A stretch of 64,000 bases of DNA from Chitinophagaceae bacterium (GCA_016710165.1 JADJLJ010000001.1:1240001-1304000); one strand, 5' to 3'; counted from the first letter of the stretch, positions 7,437-17,999 are shown. Program-made: numbers and translations. The notes: generated by a model not told the origin, from the sequence alone.

Positions 7437-10022
7437 CTACTTACGGCTTTCATCATTCATAACAAACGTAAACATCCACTTTACTGGATTATTCCATTCA
7501 CTTTTAAAAGTTCCTACCGGCGCCTTTATTAAAATAGTGTTCCACCCCTTTTGTAAATAAATATTTGCAGGCTCTCTGTTTTCATACCCTTCATTGGTTA
7601 AGGGTATTTCTAAATCTCCTTTTTGGCCAGCCCGTTTCCAATTGGGTGGAGAAATTAATTTTCCATTTATCCAAACTCTGCTGCTCTTATAATCCCACTC
7701 TCCAGCAGGTGGTGAATCAGTTGCATTAGCACGACCAATATTATTAAAACCAATCCAGAATTTCTTCATCCCTCCTTCGCTGCTCCATACTTTTCTTATT
7801 GCATAATAAGTAGAACTGTCCTGTTGATTATTAAGATGAGAGCCAATCATTGGATGCCAGAAATGCCGCAACCAGATAGTGCCTCCAAATACTGAAGGGT
7901 AATTTTTTAATTGTACTGTGTCGGCAAAAGAAGTTGCTTCGGGATAAAATACCGATTCTGTTTTTCCTTTATTATCAAATGGGCCAATCAGTTTCCATTC
8001 TATATCACTTTGCCGTACATAAGGAAAGGAACGGTTTTTAAAATAAAGCGCCCCATGCTCCAACAAACGGTTTTCAAACTCTACAAATGCGCTATACCGT
8101 TCATTGCCCGGTGAACTCATATCTGATAAATAGTTTTTCCATCCACCGCCCAGCCAGCATCTTTCAGAAAAGGTGAGCATAACCGGGTAAACTGCATTCA
8201 TACTTATTAAATCATCTTCTTTACTTACCCTTCTGTCTGGCCAATTGCACAATATAGCGCCCAATTTATTTTCATCACCCCTTGCTACATCACAAACCTG
8301 GTGATTGAATGTGGCCACCACACCATCCAGCGGGTCGAAATGATTCAGGTATAAATGCCGTGAATCAATAGAAGTGTAATTACTCTTTGGAATCGTATTG
8401 CCAGTCCACATTTGCAGGGCAGTTCCCTCCGGCAGATTGCCGCCCGGGTCCCATGCCATCACTTTTTTATTAAGCGACTTCAATAGTTTTGCTATTTCAG
8501 GTAAATATTGTTTGTTAGTAATTTTCACTTCATCACCACCGATATGAACTATTTCAATATCTAATTCAGTGCTTAATTCCTTTATAATGTTTTTACAAAT
8601 TATCAATCCGGAGTCGCTTTGCATATCCACCTTCATAGCCCTTGTGAAAGCGGCACTATGCCCAGGCATATCAATTTCCGGAATCAGTGTAATATACTTT
8701 TCCTTACAATAGGCTATCAGCTCCCTTATTTCATCCAGTGAATAATACTCACCGGGGTTACGCTGCATATATTTTGCATCTGTAAGTTGCGGATACATTT
8801 TACTTTGCAAACGCCATGCAATATCTTCTGTGAGATGAAAATGAAAGATGTTTAATTTATAAGCAGCCATTACATCTATCTGTTGCTTTAATTGGCTGAT
8901 GGATTGAAAATTCCTTCCTACATCTATCATAAATCCACGCCAGGAAAATGCAGGCCAGTCAGTAATTTCACAGGCATCAATAAAACTACCGTCACGAAGC
9001 AGTTGTTTTAAAGTTTGAATACCATTAAATATTCCATGTGCAGTGTTGCCGGTAATAAGGATTGAACTATCCGTCGCCTCAAGTTTATATGCTTCTTTAT
9101 TTTCCGGAGCCGCTTCAATTTTTGCTACCCGCAGCTCTATGTATTTTTCTAAGTCGGGCACTTTATCCTTTATATCTACATCCCAGCCTAAAGAATTTAC
9201 AATTGCTTTCAATTGCCCCGATTCGTTTTCCAGCCCCTTTTGTGTTGCAATAATGGAGCTGCATTGATGAATCGGGAAAAAGCCTTTCTTCCATTTCAAT
9301 TGTCGTGGTGCAGGTATGATGGACGGTTTTTCCTGTACACCATATACCTGTGGATAAATCAAATACTTCCACAACAAATATCCTGCCCCGGTAAGGTGCA
9401 GGCCATCGTTGCTGTACTTTTTTCCCAGTTTGCCCTCACTATTGCAGAAAAATGGATAGAGGTCAATAAAACTGTAATGATGTAATGGTGATTCCTTTAA
9501 TAATCTTTCATTCACCTGTTTTATTTGTTCTGCTTTACTTGTATGACCGCCAAATTTTCCGAAAACGTTATTAACCGGCAGAATGCTTTGTACATATAAT
9601 TTTGTAGCAGGGGTTACCTGCTTCAGATAATCAGCTACTGTTATAATGTTCTTTATTATACTATCCGGTGATATACCTCTTGCTAAATCATTTGTTCCAA
9701 TCATCAGGAAAACTTTTGCCGGTTTGCGTTTTGCCACTTCGTCAATTCTTTTTATCACACCTGCAGAAATATCACCACTGATACCACGGTTCTTTATTTT
9801 TACATCATTAAACAATTCACCCCAATGCCCACCTTCGGTGATACTGTTGCCGATAAAAATTATATCTCCTTTTGTTTGGGGAAGTAATTGAAACAATGTC
9901 CACCGCTGGTGATAATAGGTATTGAACAAGGAATCATGCAAAACAGGCAGATTTACCTGTCCCATTACTGTAAGAGGCAGCATGATTAAGAACATCATAC
10001 TATGTTTAGTAAATAACTTCAT
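7437..10022 (-). CDS. SGNH esterase fused to GH20 beta-N-acetylhexosaminidase
   Basis: An 861-residue secreted protein with signal peptide 1-21. Residues about 30-225 form an SGNH/GDSL hydrolase with nucleophile S60 in GNSITEGG, block III GTND at 109-112, and the D206/H209 pair in DGLHL. Then come a GH20 N-terminal alpha/beta domain (about 230-350) and the GH20 barrel with the acid pair D497-E498 in HIGGDEV. A C-terminal beta-sandwich of about 200 residues is probably carbohydrate-binding. The esterase half may remove O-acetyl groups so that the hexosaminidase half can cleave GlcNAc or GalNAc. This is inference from the fusion. It is last of the intact island genes, 21 bp after the GH2 gene. 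Confidence 0.9.
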   Translation of the reverse strand: MKLFTKHSMMFLIMLPLTVMGQVNLPVLHDSLFNTYYHQRWTLFQLLPQTKGDIIFIGNSITEGGHWGELFNDVKIKNRGISGDISAGVIKRIDEVAKRKPAKVFLMIGTNDLARGISPDSIIKNIITVADYLKQVTPATKLYVQSILPVNNVFGKFGGHTSKAEQIKQVNERLLKESPLHHYSFIDLYPFFCNSEGKLGKKYSNDGLHLTGAGYLLWKYLIYPQVYGVQEKPSIIPAPRQLKWKKGFFPIHQCSSIIATQKGLENESGQLKAIVNSLGWDVDIKDKVPDLEKYIELRVAKIEAAPENKEAYKLEATDSSILITGNTAHGIFNGIQTLKQLLRDGSFIDACEITDWPAFSWRGFMIDVGRNFQSISQLKQQIDVMAAYKLNIFHFHLTEDIAWRLQSKMYPQLTDAKYMQRNPGEYYSLDEIRELIAYCKEKYITLIPEIDMPGHSAAFTRAMKVDMQSDSGLIICKNIIKELSTELDIEIVHIGGDEVKITNKQYLPEIAKLLKSLNKKVMAWDPGGNLPEGTALQMWTGNTIPKSNYTSIDSRHLYLNHFDPLDGVVATFNHQVCDVARGDENKLGAILCNWPDRRVSKEDDLISMNAVYPVMLTFSERCWLGGGWKNYLSDMSSPGNERYSAFVEFENRLLEHGALYFKNRSFPYVRQSDIEWKLIGPFDNKGKTESVFYPEATSFADTVQLKNYPSVFGGTIWLRHFWHPMIGSHLNNQQDSSTYYAIRKVWSSEGGMKKFWIGFNNIGRANATDSPPAGEWDYKSSRVWINGKLISPPNWKRAGQKGDLEIPLTNEGYENREPANIYLQKGWNTILIKAPVGTFKSEWNNPVKWMFTFVMNDESRK

Positions 10023-10043
10023 TCAGTTAATTTTTTATAAAAA

Positions 10044-12065
10044 TCAATAAAATGATTTTTGTGACGCCACAAATCCGGTTGGCCTGATAATGGTAATAAA
10101 TACATTCCCGTTACTAAGTTCATCCACTTCAAAGTCAATTCGCTGACCCGGTTTTATATCCGGCAGTTCATAAGCATTGCCAGAAGTATAATTATCCGCC
10201 TTATCCGATACATATAATTTATATCCTTTTACAACATGCTGGGGCAAGCCGATACTGCCAAAAATCAAAATATTCAACTTCCCTTTTTTCCAATTTCTTA
10301 CACCCTGCACTTCTACCGGAGTTGAAAGCTCCCTCAAAACTTTCATAGAAGGTTTCGGTGTTCCATACATATCATACACACCATGGATCCTTCTTCTGAA
10401 TTTATTTTTTTCTGAAGTGCCGGGATAATGGGTGCGGTAATCGGTCAAATCAAAATAGATTGCTCCTTCCACATACGGCTTACTTTCATAAATCCCCATG
10501 TGATAAATGAGGTCTTCCACTCTTCGTTCATCACCTCCTTTAAAGTTTGGTTCACACAAACCAAACTCCGAAATAAAGAATGGTTTGCCTGGATAACTCA
10601 TGTGTACACTGTCGAGATAATGATTAATCTTTCCTGTTGGTATATCCCACCAGCTACCGCCGTATTCGTTCATCATTAAATAATCGCCATCGTTAGCAGC
10701 ATCGGATACAAATTTTGGATTATTATAAAAGCCCTGTGTAAGCGTATTGCTTACATAAGCTGTATGGCGTGATGGGTCAAGCTCTCTTGACTTGCGCAAC
10801 AAGTCTGCAATCATTGGCTTCATGTCATTATCCCTTGCTCTTAACTCATTGCCTACGCCCCATGAAAAAATGCTGGGATGATTATAAAGTGTTTTCACCA
10901 TCACTTCCAATTGCTTCATGGCAATATTGCGAATGGTGTCATTGGCCGGGGTTTCAGGGCCCCACAATGGCAGTTCCTGTTGTACCAAAATTCCGTTACG
11001 GTCGCAAAAGTCGTAGAAAACATCACCCTGCTGAAAATGTTGGCGGCTGAAAATACAATTAACATCCTTCATCAATTTTCCCATGGCTATTATAACAGAA
11101 TCAGTTTCTGCAAAACCATAATTTGGATTAGAACCGGCTGTCCATTCTACACCCATTAGCTTTATGTGTTCACCATTTAAAAATGTTTGTCCGTTTGTAA
11201 ACTTCAATTCATGGAAACCCGTATTGGTTGAAATTTTATCAACTGCTTTATTCCCTATCATTACCGTTACATCAATGCGATACAAGTTTGGAAAATCAAA
11301 ATGCCAGGGATGAATATTTGATAAAGTAAAACCTATTACTGCTTCGCCATTTTGCCATACAGGGGTTACTGATTTGTGCAACACAATATTTTTTGTTGGC
11401 TGGTTCTCTTCAGTGATTACAACATTAAATTGAATATTTTTTACTTCATCAAGGCCGAGTTTAATGTTTAATTTCCCTTCGTGGGTTGCAACATTCAAGC
11501 TTGGCGTGGCATGAATATAATTTACAGAAGGTTTATCACTTACTATCAATTGAGCTTTACGAATAATGCCTCCATCATTTGGCCAGTCGAATGAATTGCC
11601 AAAAGGCACTTTATTTTTTCCGTAATCATTGTTACAGGCAACCGTTATAACATTTTCCTTTCCATAATCCAGTTTGCCATTCAGGTTAATGATAAACTTA
11701 TTGAAACCATCTCCAATATTTTCTGCCATTTTCTTTCCATTGATATAAACAAAGGAACTGTGATTGATGGCGCCAAATTCCAGCATTACATTTTTATTTT
11801 TCCAGTTGGCAGGGAGAGCCATTTTCTTCTGATACCAGCCCCATCCATAATGGTTCTGGTTTTCTTCTTCGATGTTCCAGGTATGCGGCAGATTAACAGA
11901 ACGACTACCGGGCAATGATTTTGCAAACCAATTTTCAGCATTGCCTATTGCTTTTTTATCTATTGTAAATTGCCAATCTGTATTTACAGCAATAGTATCC
12001 CTTTGTGCGATAGAAGCAAAATGAGTGAAGATTAATATTAAAGAAAAGAAACTTTTCAGGAACAT
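10044..12065 (-). CDS. glycoside hydrolase family 2 (beta-galactosidase-like), secreted
   Basis: 673 residues with signal peptide 1-20. A jelly-roll sugar-binding domain (about 25-180), an immunoglobulin-like domain (about 185-285) and a TIM barrel follow. The general acid is E407 in GVGNELRAR and the nucleophile E500 in FISEFGLCEP. The chain is shorter than LacZ and resembles the compact beta-galactosidase or beta-glucuronidase type of Bacteroidota loci. In this context it probably trims galactose from sialylated N-acetyllactosamine-type glycans after sialidase action. Exact specificity cannot be read from the sequence. It lies between the two GH20 genes, with gaps of 13 and 21 bp. Confidence 0.9.
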   Translation of the reverse strand: MFLKSFFSLILIFTHFASIAQRDTIAVNTDWQFTIDKKAIGNAENWFAKSLPGSRSVNLPHTWNIEEENQNHYGWGWYQKKMALPANWKNKNVMLEFGAINHSSFVYINGKKMAENIGDGFNKFIINLNGKLDYGKENVITVACNNDYGKNKVPFGNSFDWPNDGGIIRKAQLIVSDKPSVNYIHATPSLNVATHEGKLNIKLGLDEVKNIQFNVVITEENQPTKNIVLHKSVTPVWQNGEAVIGFTLSNIHPWHFDFPNLYRIDVTVMIGNKAVDKISTNTGFHELKFTNGQTFLNGEHIKLMGVEWTAGSNPNYGFAETDSVIIAMGKLMKDVNCIFSRQHFQQGDVFYDFCDRNGILVQQELPLWGPETPANDTIRNIAMKQLEVMVKTLYNHPSIFSWGVGNELRARDNDMKPMIADLLRKSRELDPSRHTAYVSNTLTQGFYNNPKFVSDAANDGDYLMMNEYGGSWWDIPTGKINHYLDSVHMSYPGKPFFISEFGLCEPNFKGGDERRVEDLIYHMGIYESKPYVEGAIYFDLTDYRTHYPGTSEKNKFRRRIHGVYDMYGTPKPSMKVLRELSTPVEVQGVRNWKKGKLNILIFGSIGLPQHVVKGYKLYVSDKADNYTSGNAYELPDIKPGQRIDFEVDELSNGNVFITIIRPTGFVASQKSFY

Positions 12066-12078
12066 GATTTTTATTTAA

Positions 12079-14370
12079 TTATTCAACAATTATTTCATCA
12101 GCGAAAATCCAACCCGGCTTTCCTTCACCATTGTGGCCGGGCGGGCAAAAGTTGTTCTTTGCAGTAATCCGTATAAATCTTGCAGTTTGTGCCGGAAATG
12201 ATGTTTTAAAATCAACCTGTGCATTTTTTTCATTGATGCTGTTTAGGTTGTTCACAATTTGTATTTCTTCAAAATCAATTCCGTTAACCGATGTTTCAAA
12301 CTTTACTGATTGCGGCAGAAATATCCAGTCGTTATAATTTTGCAAACAACCGAGTGAAATACTTTGAATGGTTTTCGCTTCTACTAAATCAATTGTTGCA
12401 AGTAAATCTTTCCCGCTGAAGCCGTGCCAGAATTTGCCAATTGCATTTGTTCCTCTTACTCCATCAGTGAGGGAATTGGGTCCATCAGCCATGTAGCTAC
12501 GGCTTACGGGGTTAATGTAGGTTACATTTTTACCAATGCCCTTATGCATCGCAAAACTTTGCCGGGCCGCCTGCACACCCATGATGCGGCCATTCAGTAC
12601 TGTTGATGCTTTTAGCAAGACAGATGAATTGATTTCGAAGGGAGCAGTATATTTATTAATGTTTAATGTGGGTTCTGTTCCATCAGTACTGTAAACAATC
12701 TCACTGTTCATGATTTCGGATGAAAGCGCCACAAAGAGTTTACCGTTTTGTGCAGCTGGCCTGATGCTTATGGTAAAATTTCCGGGGCAATAATGCAAGC
12801 CTTTTTGTCCATAAGCCCTAAGATGGTTTAGCAGTCGCTTATTAAAGCTGTTCCAGTTTCGGTTTTCCTTTGATGACCAAACCACTTCCGCAAGGGCGGG
12901 CATACGGGGCAATATCATGTATTCTACATGTTCTGCAGTAGTTATAAATTCGGTCCATACATTTGCCTGTGCCCCTAAAACATATTTTGCTTCTTCTGTA
13001 TCCAATTCTTTGGGCACTGGTTCGTAATCATACACATTTTTCAATGTGTTCATTCCACCAATGGCTATCGGTTCGCCTTCCGGCCCAGCCTGGTAATGGT
13101 CAAAGTAGACCGGCTTGCCGGGTGTCATAATCACATCATGTTTCATTTTAGCTGCTTCAATACCACCGGCTTCGCCACGCCAGCTCATAACTGTTGCAGT
13201 TGGCGCTAAACCTCCTTCCAGAATTTCATCCCAGCCAATTATTTTTCTATGCTTACTGTTTACAAATATTTCTATGCGTTTGATAAAATAGCTCTGCAAT
13301 TCCTCTTCATTTTTCAACCCTTCTTTTTTTATTCTAGCCTGGCACCTGTTACATTTTTTCCAGGGAGTTTTATCCACTTCATCGCCACCGATGTGAATGT
13401 ATTGCGATGGAAACAAATCAATAACCTCAGTTAATACATTTTCTAAAAAATGAAACACCGAATCATTGCCTGCACAATAGTTGGATGACATGCCTGTATA
13501 ATTGCCTCCTGTTAAAGGTAGCTGCGATTGCTGTGTGCAGCTCAAATGCGGATACGATGCAATGGCGCTGGCCACATGCCCCGGCAATTCTATTTCGGGA
13601 ATGATGGCTACGTTTCGTTGCGCAGCATAAGTAATAATTTCTTTGATTTGCTCCTGCGTGTAATAGCCGCCATAGGTTGGCTTCTCATCCGGTTTTGCCT
13701 GCGGTCGGCTGCCCCAATTCTTATCGGTTTGGTCGACCCGCCATGCACCTGTTGCAGTAAGATCTGGATATTTCTTAATTTCAATCCGCCATCCCTGGTC
13801 ATCCACCAGGTGCCAGTGAAATACATTCATCTTGTACGATGCAATTAAATCAATATATTCTTTTATCAACTCTGGCCCGAAGAAATGCCGGCTTACATCA
13901 AGGTGCATGCCCCGGTATTTAAACCTGGGATAATCGGTAATATTCATGCAGGGTATTTCAAGTTTTGCGTTGGTACGTATGGGGGGCAATGTTTGTAATA
14001 AAGATTGTATGCCATAAATAATACCTGCTGTGGTATTGGCTTTAATGGTAACACCTTTTGAAGTGATCTCCATCCTGTAACCTTCATCCCCAATCGTTGC
14101 CAGCTTTTCTATAGTCAACTGAATTGTTGTGGGCCGGGATATGTTGACAGACAAAACAAAACCTGCAATTTTTCTTATTTGCAGATTAAAAAAATCTACT
14201 ACTTTTTTTAAATCCTTTTGCTGTGGGTTGTACTGAATGGTAGTATTACCGGTTAAAATAAAAATTCCGAGTTGTTGCTGTATGGATACCGGCTGCGGAA
14301 TAATATTTATAGGTTGTTGTGCAATACCTGAAAAGGGAAGGCCCAAAAAAAGAAAAATGATTTTTTTCAT
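12079..14370 (-). CDS. GH20 beta-N-acetylhexosaminidase with C-terminal binding domains
   Basis: 763 residues with signal peptide 1-17. A GH20b domain (about 18-145) precedes the catalytic barrel, with the D330-E331 pair in HIGGDEVDKTPW and active-site Trp residues (FHWHLVDDQGWR, ANVWTEF). After it come a chitobiase-type C-terminal module (YSTDGTEPT) and a discoidin-like F5/8 sandwich (SLTDGVRG to the end) for carbohydrate binding. It would release terminal GlcNAc or GalNAc from exposed glycan ends in the periplasm or at the surface. The frame is intact, and the gene is 53 bp from the nagB-like gene upstream. Confidence 0.93.
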   Translation of the reverse strand: MKKIIFLFLGLPFSGIAQQPINIIPQPVSIQQQLGIFILTGNTTIQYNPQQKDLKKVVDFFNLQIRKIAGFVLSVNISRPTTIQLTIEKLATIGDEGYRMEITSKGVTIKANTTAGIIYGIQSLLQTLPPIRTNAKLEIPCMNITDYPRFKYRGMHLDVSRHFFGPELIKEYIDLIASYKMNVFHWHLVDDQGWRIEIKKYPDLTATGAWRVDQTDKNWGSRPQAKPDEKPTYGGYYTQEQIKEIITYAAQRNVAIIPEIELPGHVASAIASYPHLSCTQQSQLPLTGGNYTGMSSNYCAGNDSVFHFLENVLTEVIDLFPSQYIHIGGDEVDKTPWKKCNRCQARIKKEGLKNEEELQSYFIKRIEIFVNSKHRKIIGWDEILEGGLAPTATVMSWRGEAGGIEAAKMKHDVIMTPGKPVYFDHYQAGPEGEPIAIGGMNTLKNVYDYEPVPKELDTEEAKYVLGAQANVWTEFITTAEHVEYMILPRMPALAEVVWSSKENRNWNSFNKRLLNHLRAYGQKGLHYCPGNFTISIRPAAQNGKLFVALSSEIMNSEIVYSTDGTEPTLNINKYTAPFEINSSVLLKASTVLNGRIMGVQAARQSFAMHKGIGKNVTYINPVSRSYMADGPNSLTDGVRGTNAIGKFWHGFSGKDLLATIDLVEAKTIQSISLGCLQNYNDWIFLPQSVKFETSVNGIDFEEIQIVNNLNSINEKNAQVDFKTSFPAQTARFIRITAKNNFCPPGHNGEGKPGWIFADEIIVE

Positions 14371-14423
14371 TATAATTTTTTATGAATCATTAAAACGCTA
14401 TTTCAAAAACTATATAGTGGGGT

Positions 14424-16346
14424 TTAAAAATGCCATCGTACAAATGCTTCCATCGCCTCATATTCAGCTAAGCCCAGCTTATTATACAACATTGCGGTTG
14501 CCCTGTTTCTGTCTTCCGCCCTTTGCCAAAACTCACGGTTATCGCTACCCTGAAATACCACACCATCTTTTTGAGACTGATGTTTAAATATGCCATATCG
14601 CTTTCTCAATACCTGATCCGGGCTCATTGGTACAGCCATTTCAATTGCGTCAATATCCCATTCGGCCCAGGCTCCTTTATAAAGCCATACCCAACAATCT
14701 TTCATAAAATCCAGGTTCTTTATTTTTTCAATGGCTGCAAAAATTCCATCCAGGCAAACTTTATGGGTGCCGTGTGGGTCTGCAAGGTCACCGGCTGCAA
14801 ATATTTGATGGGGCTTTACTTGTTGTATTAATGATGCAATGATATTTACATCTTCTTCTCCTATAGGTTTCTTTTCAATTTTGCCTGTTTCATAAAAGGG
14901 CAGGTTTAAGAAATGCATATTGCTTTCCGGTAAGCCTACAAACCTGCAGGTGTTTTTGGCTTCCCCTTTTCTTATTAAGCCTTTTACAAAACGTAGCTCC
15001 AGCTCATCTATTTCACCACTTTTTTTCTCACTTAAAAATGAAAGTGAGTCCCTATATATATTAGTAGTTTCTGGTGAGCTAATCTGAAATTGCTCATTAA
15101 AATCTTTCATAAATTCAACAAAGCGAAAAGCTTCATCATCTGCTACTGCAATGTTTCCGCTTGTCTGATAAGCCACATGTACATCGTGGCCCTGGTCTGT
15201 TAACCGTTGAAATGTACCCCCCATCGAAATAATATCATCATCCGGGTGTGGGCTGAAAATCAGTACCCGTTTCTTTGAGGGTTTTGAACGTTCAGGGCGA
15301 TGTTCATCATCTGCACCTGGTTTCCCGCCCGGCCAGCCAGTGATAGTATGCTGCAGCCCATTAAAAATATTAATGTTAATGTCATACGCATTACCATGCA
15401 AAGCCAATAAACTGCTCAATCCATTTTCATTGTAATCATTATTTGTCAGCTTCAATATTGGTTTGTCGCAGGTTAATCCAAGATGTATGACAGCTTTTTT
15501 AATTAGTTGTGGCGTCCAGTCAACCTCTTCAGTCAACCAGGGTGTTTTCCGTCTTGTAAGCAATGCTGCGGCAGCTTCGTCCAGAAAAATTGAAGTATTT
15601 TGATGTATCTGTAAATATGAGGCAGGAATAAATTCACTTACAGTACCTTCTACAGCCAGCTTTACCATGTCAGCTTTTTTTTCTCCCCATGCTATCAGCA
15701 CTATTCTTTTTGCATTAAGGATTGTGCTTACACCCATTGTAATGGCTTTGCGGGGCACATTGGCCATTCCCGAAAATTCTGCTGCCGCATCAGAACGGGT
15801 AACCCTGTCGAGGGTAATTAAACGGGTTACAGAACTTATATGAGAACCTGGTTCATTAAAACCAATATGGCCGTTTCGGCCTACACCCAGTAATTGAAAA
15901 TCAATGCCGCCTGCATCTTTTATTTTTTGCTCGTATTGCTCGCAATGATGTTTTATATCATCCAAACTTATATTGCCATCAGGTATGTAACAATTCTTCG
16001 GTTCAATATCAATGCAATCAAACAAATTCCCCTTCATAAAATGCCGGTAGCTCTGCAATGATGATGGAGACATGGGATAATATTCATCAAGGTTAAAACA
16101 AATTACATTTATAAAACTGAGGCCTTCCTGCCTGTGCATACGTATCAGCTCTTTATATATCTTCTTAGGAGTGGAGCCGGTGGCTAATCCCAACACAGCC
16201 ATAGTGCCTTCCTGTTGTTTTGTACGAATGAGTTCAGCTATATCAACCGTAACAGTTTTACAAGCTCCATCGGCTTCATTGAATATTGTTACCGGAATTT
16301 TTTCAAAAGAGGCAATCTGTTCTGCTATTTGATAATTCGCTATCAT
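14424..16346 (-). CDS. nagB: glucosamine-6-phosphate deaminase fused to PIG-L/LmbE deacetylase-like domain
   Basis: Residues 1-270 are NagB: LATGSTP phosphate loop at 54-60, catalytic Asp in NLDEYYP, and GVGRNGHIGFNEPG at 154-167. It converts glucosamine-6-phosphate to fructose-6-phosphate and ammonia. Residues about 358-640 form a PIG-L/LmbE-type domain with metal-binding HPDD at 367-370 and a later ADPHGTHK motif that supplies further ligands. Such domains remove N-acetyl groups from GlcNAc derivatives, so the protein might do both deacetylation and deamination. This would explain why no nagA is seen nearby, but that is inference. There is no signal peptide, so it is cytoplasmic. This is the last metabolic step encoded in the sialic acid locus. 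Confidence 0.93.
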   Translation of the reverse strand: MIANYQIAEQIASFEKIPVTIFNEADGACKTVTVDIAELIRTKQQEGTMAVLGLATGSTPKKIYKELIRMHRQEGLSFINVICFNLDEYYPMSPSSLQSYRHFMKGNLFDCIDIEPKNCYIPDGNISLDDIKHHCEQYEQKIKDAGGIDFQLLGVGRNGHIGFNEPGSHISSVTRLITLDRVTRSDAAAEFSGMANVPRKAITMGVSTILNAKRIVLIAWGEKKADMVKLAVEGTVSEFIPASYLQIHQNTSIFLDEAAAALLTRRKTPWLTEEVDWTPQLIKKAVIHLGLTCDKPILKLTNNDYNENGLSSLLALHGNAYDININIFNGLQHTITGWPGGKPGADDEHRPERSKPSKKRVLIFSPHPDDDIISMGGTFQRLTDQGHDVHVAYQTSGNIAVADDEAFRFVEFMKDFNEQFQISSPETTNIYRDSLSFLSEKKSGEIDELELRFVKGLIRKGEAKNTCRFVGLPESNMHFLNLPFYETGKIEKKPIGEEDVNIIASLIQQVKPHQIFAAGDLADPHGTHKVCLDGIFAAIEKIKNLDFMKDCWVWLYKGAWAEWDIDAIEMAVPMSPDQVLRKRYGIFKHQSQKDGVVFQGSDNREFWQRAEDRNRATAMLYNKLGLAEYEAMEAFVRWHF

Positions 16347-16455
16347 GTTTTATTACATTATTTATCATTAATTATTATAAACTAAAATCCAGGCTTTACC
16401 AGGCAAGGATTCACTCCTGTTCTCTTTGAAGTTGTTGTGTAAATAAAATTATAGT

Positions 16456-17997
16456 TCATTGTACTTTTATTTTAAATGTTGATGCAGGAAGGTTCTCAGT
16501 ATTTACAAGGTTGCCATTACTGAATGGTGTCCATCCATAGTACACATATTCTGGTTTTTGGTTTGTTGAAATCTTAACAGCCTTGTTTTCAAAAACTGCT
16601 TCCACTTCATTCTTTCCATCAAAAGAAAATCCCTTTAAAGGTTTTCCATCTGTTGTTCTTAATCCATTTGCCTCGTATAGAAAAGAAACAATCACTTTTC
16701 CTTTACGGTATTTTACTACTAATGGCAATGGGCCGGATGGAACAATTTTTTTATGATACGTTTTATTTAATGCCCATCTTGCCAATCGTTCACCAACCGT
16801 TTTTTTATTAGTAGGATGCACATCATTTTTTGCTCCAATATCGCTACAAACAGCCATGCCACTATGGGGAATCAGTTGAAGCATTTTCCTTTGTTCATCT
16901 CTGAACTGCGGCCAAAGATGTCCTTTGTATTTTACTGTATCAATAGATGAAAGCTGAACATAATAGAAAGGCAAGTCTGGATTTTTAAGTTTTTTCCGGT
17001 AATCATCAACCATCATTTTTGATAATGCTCCATATTCATTTACTCTTTCAATCTCCTGTGCATTGCTTTCGCCCTGGTAACAAACAATTCCTTTGATTGG
17101 CAGATTCAGTATTGGTACAATACCGGCTTCAAAAGCAAAACCCGGTTTAAAGGCATGATTGTTTCCATACACATTGTTCGGTACATTTTTTAAACTCCCA
17201 ACATTTTGCTTCCCTCTTTCTCTTACCCAAACCGGCAGTGCATCATTCTCCAGCCAGTCTCCATGCACTTTATAAGAAAACTGTTTATTGCTTCCCAAAA
17301 CATCAGTGCCGATGAATGTTTCAAGCGGTGCTCCCCCAATGGAAAAATTAATAAGGCCTACAGGTATTCCAGTTTCGTTCAAGATTTCTTTTCCGAAATA
17401 ATAGGCAACGGCGCTCATTGTTTTAAAGGAACTGCTATCGCAGGTTTGCCAATGGCCGCTGTAAAATTTTTCAGCGGTAAGACGTCTTGCGATGGAATCA
17501 GAAAACAAAACATTGAAAGTATTTTTTCCCGCATAAACAGGGTTATACAGCCTTAGCAGTGGCTGATTGCTGTAATTCATTTCCTCCTTAAAATGCTTTT
17601 CCTTAAACATCGGCCACTCCATATTCGATTGCCCGATACAAAGCCATAGATCTCCCATCAGGATATTACTAATTTCAATTTTTTCCTCCCTGGTTCTTAT
17701 TAAGGCTGATTGTGGATATATGCTGGCCTGTTGTGCTTTGAATGTTAGAGTCCAGCCCGAATCATGTTGAACAACAGTGGATTTTCTATCATTTGCAAAT
17801 ACCACTATCACTGTATCTCCTGGTTTGGCTTTACCCCATATGTTAACAGGCTCATTGCGTTGCAAAACCATATTATCAGAAAATATTTTTGCCAGCTGTA
17901 ATTGTGAAAAACAAGGAACAGGAAAAAATGCAAGAATAAACAGCCAAATGAAATGCCATTTATTTTGTGAAGAGATATTTAAAAAAAGCATATTCAT
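16456..17997 (-). CDS. sialate O-acetylesterase
   Basis: 513 residues with an N-terminal membrane/signal segment (about 13-31). It has the SASA-family pattern: an N-terminal beta domain (LAKIFSDNMVLQRNEPVNIWG), nucleophile S124 in CIGQSNMEWP, and a distal DVHPTNK segment supplying the Asp-His. It removes 9-O-acetyl groups from sialic acids, which otherwise block sialidase and lyase. The start codon lies 2 bp after the stop of the sulfatase frame, so translation may be coupled. The ATG at 17991 (M3) is an alternative. The frame is intact, and the context with two sialidases and NanA supports the substrate. Confidence 0.93.
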   Translation of the reverse strand: MNMLFLNISSQNKWHFIWLFILAFFPVPCFSQLQLAKIFSDNMVLQRNEPVNIWGKAKPGDTVIVVFANDRKSTVVQHDSGWTLTFKAQQASIYPQSALIRTREEKIEISNILMGDLWLCIGQSNMEWPMFKEKHFKEEMNYSNQPLLRLYNPVYAGKNTFNVLFSDSIARRLTAEKFYSGHWQTCDSSSFKTMSAVAYYFGKEILNETGIPVGLINFSIGGAPLETFIGTDVLGSNKQFSYKVHGDWLENDALPVWVRERGKQNVGSLKNVPNNVYGNNHAFKPGFAFEAGIVPILNLPIKGIVCYQGESNAQEIERVNEYGALSKMMVDDYRKKLKNPDLPFYYVQLSSIDTVKYKGHLWPQFRDEQRKMLQLIPHSGMAVCSDIGAKNDVHPTNKKTVGERLARWALNKTYHKKIVPSGPLPLVVKYRKGKVIVSFLYEANGLRTTDGKPLKGFSFDGKNEVEAVFENKAVKISTNQKPEYVYYGWTPFSNGNLVNTENLPASTFKIKVQ

Positions 17998-17999
17998 TC

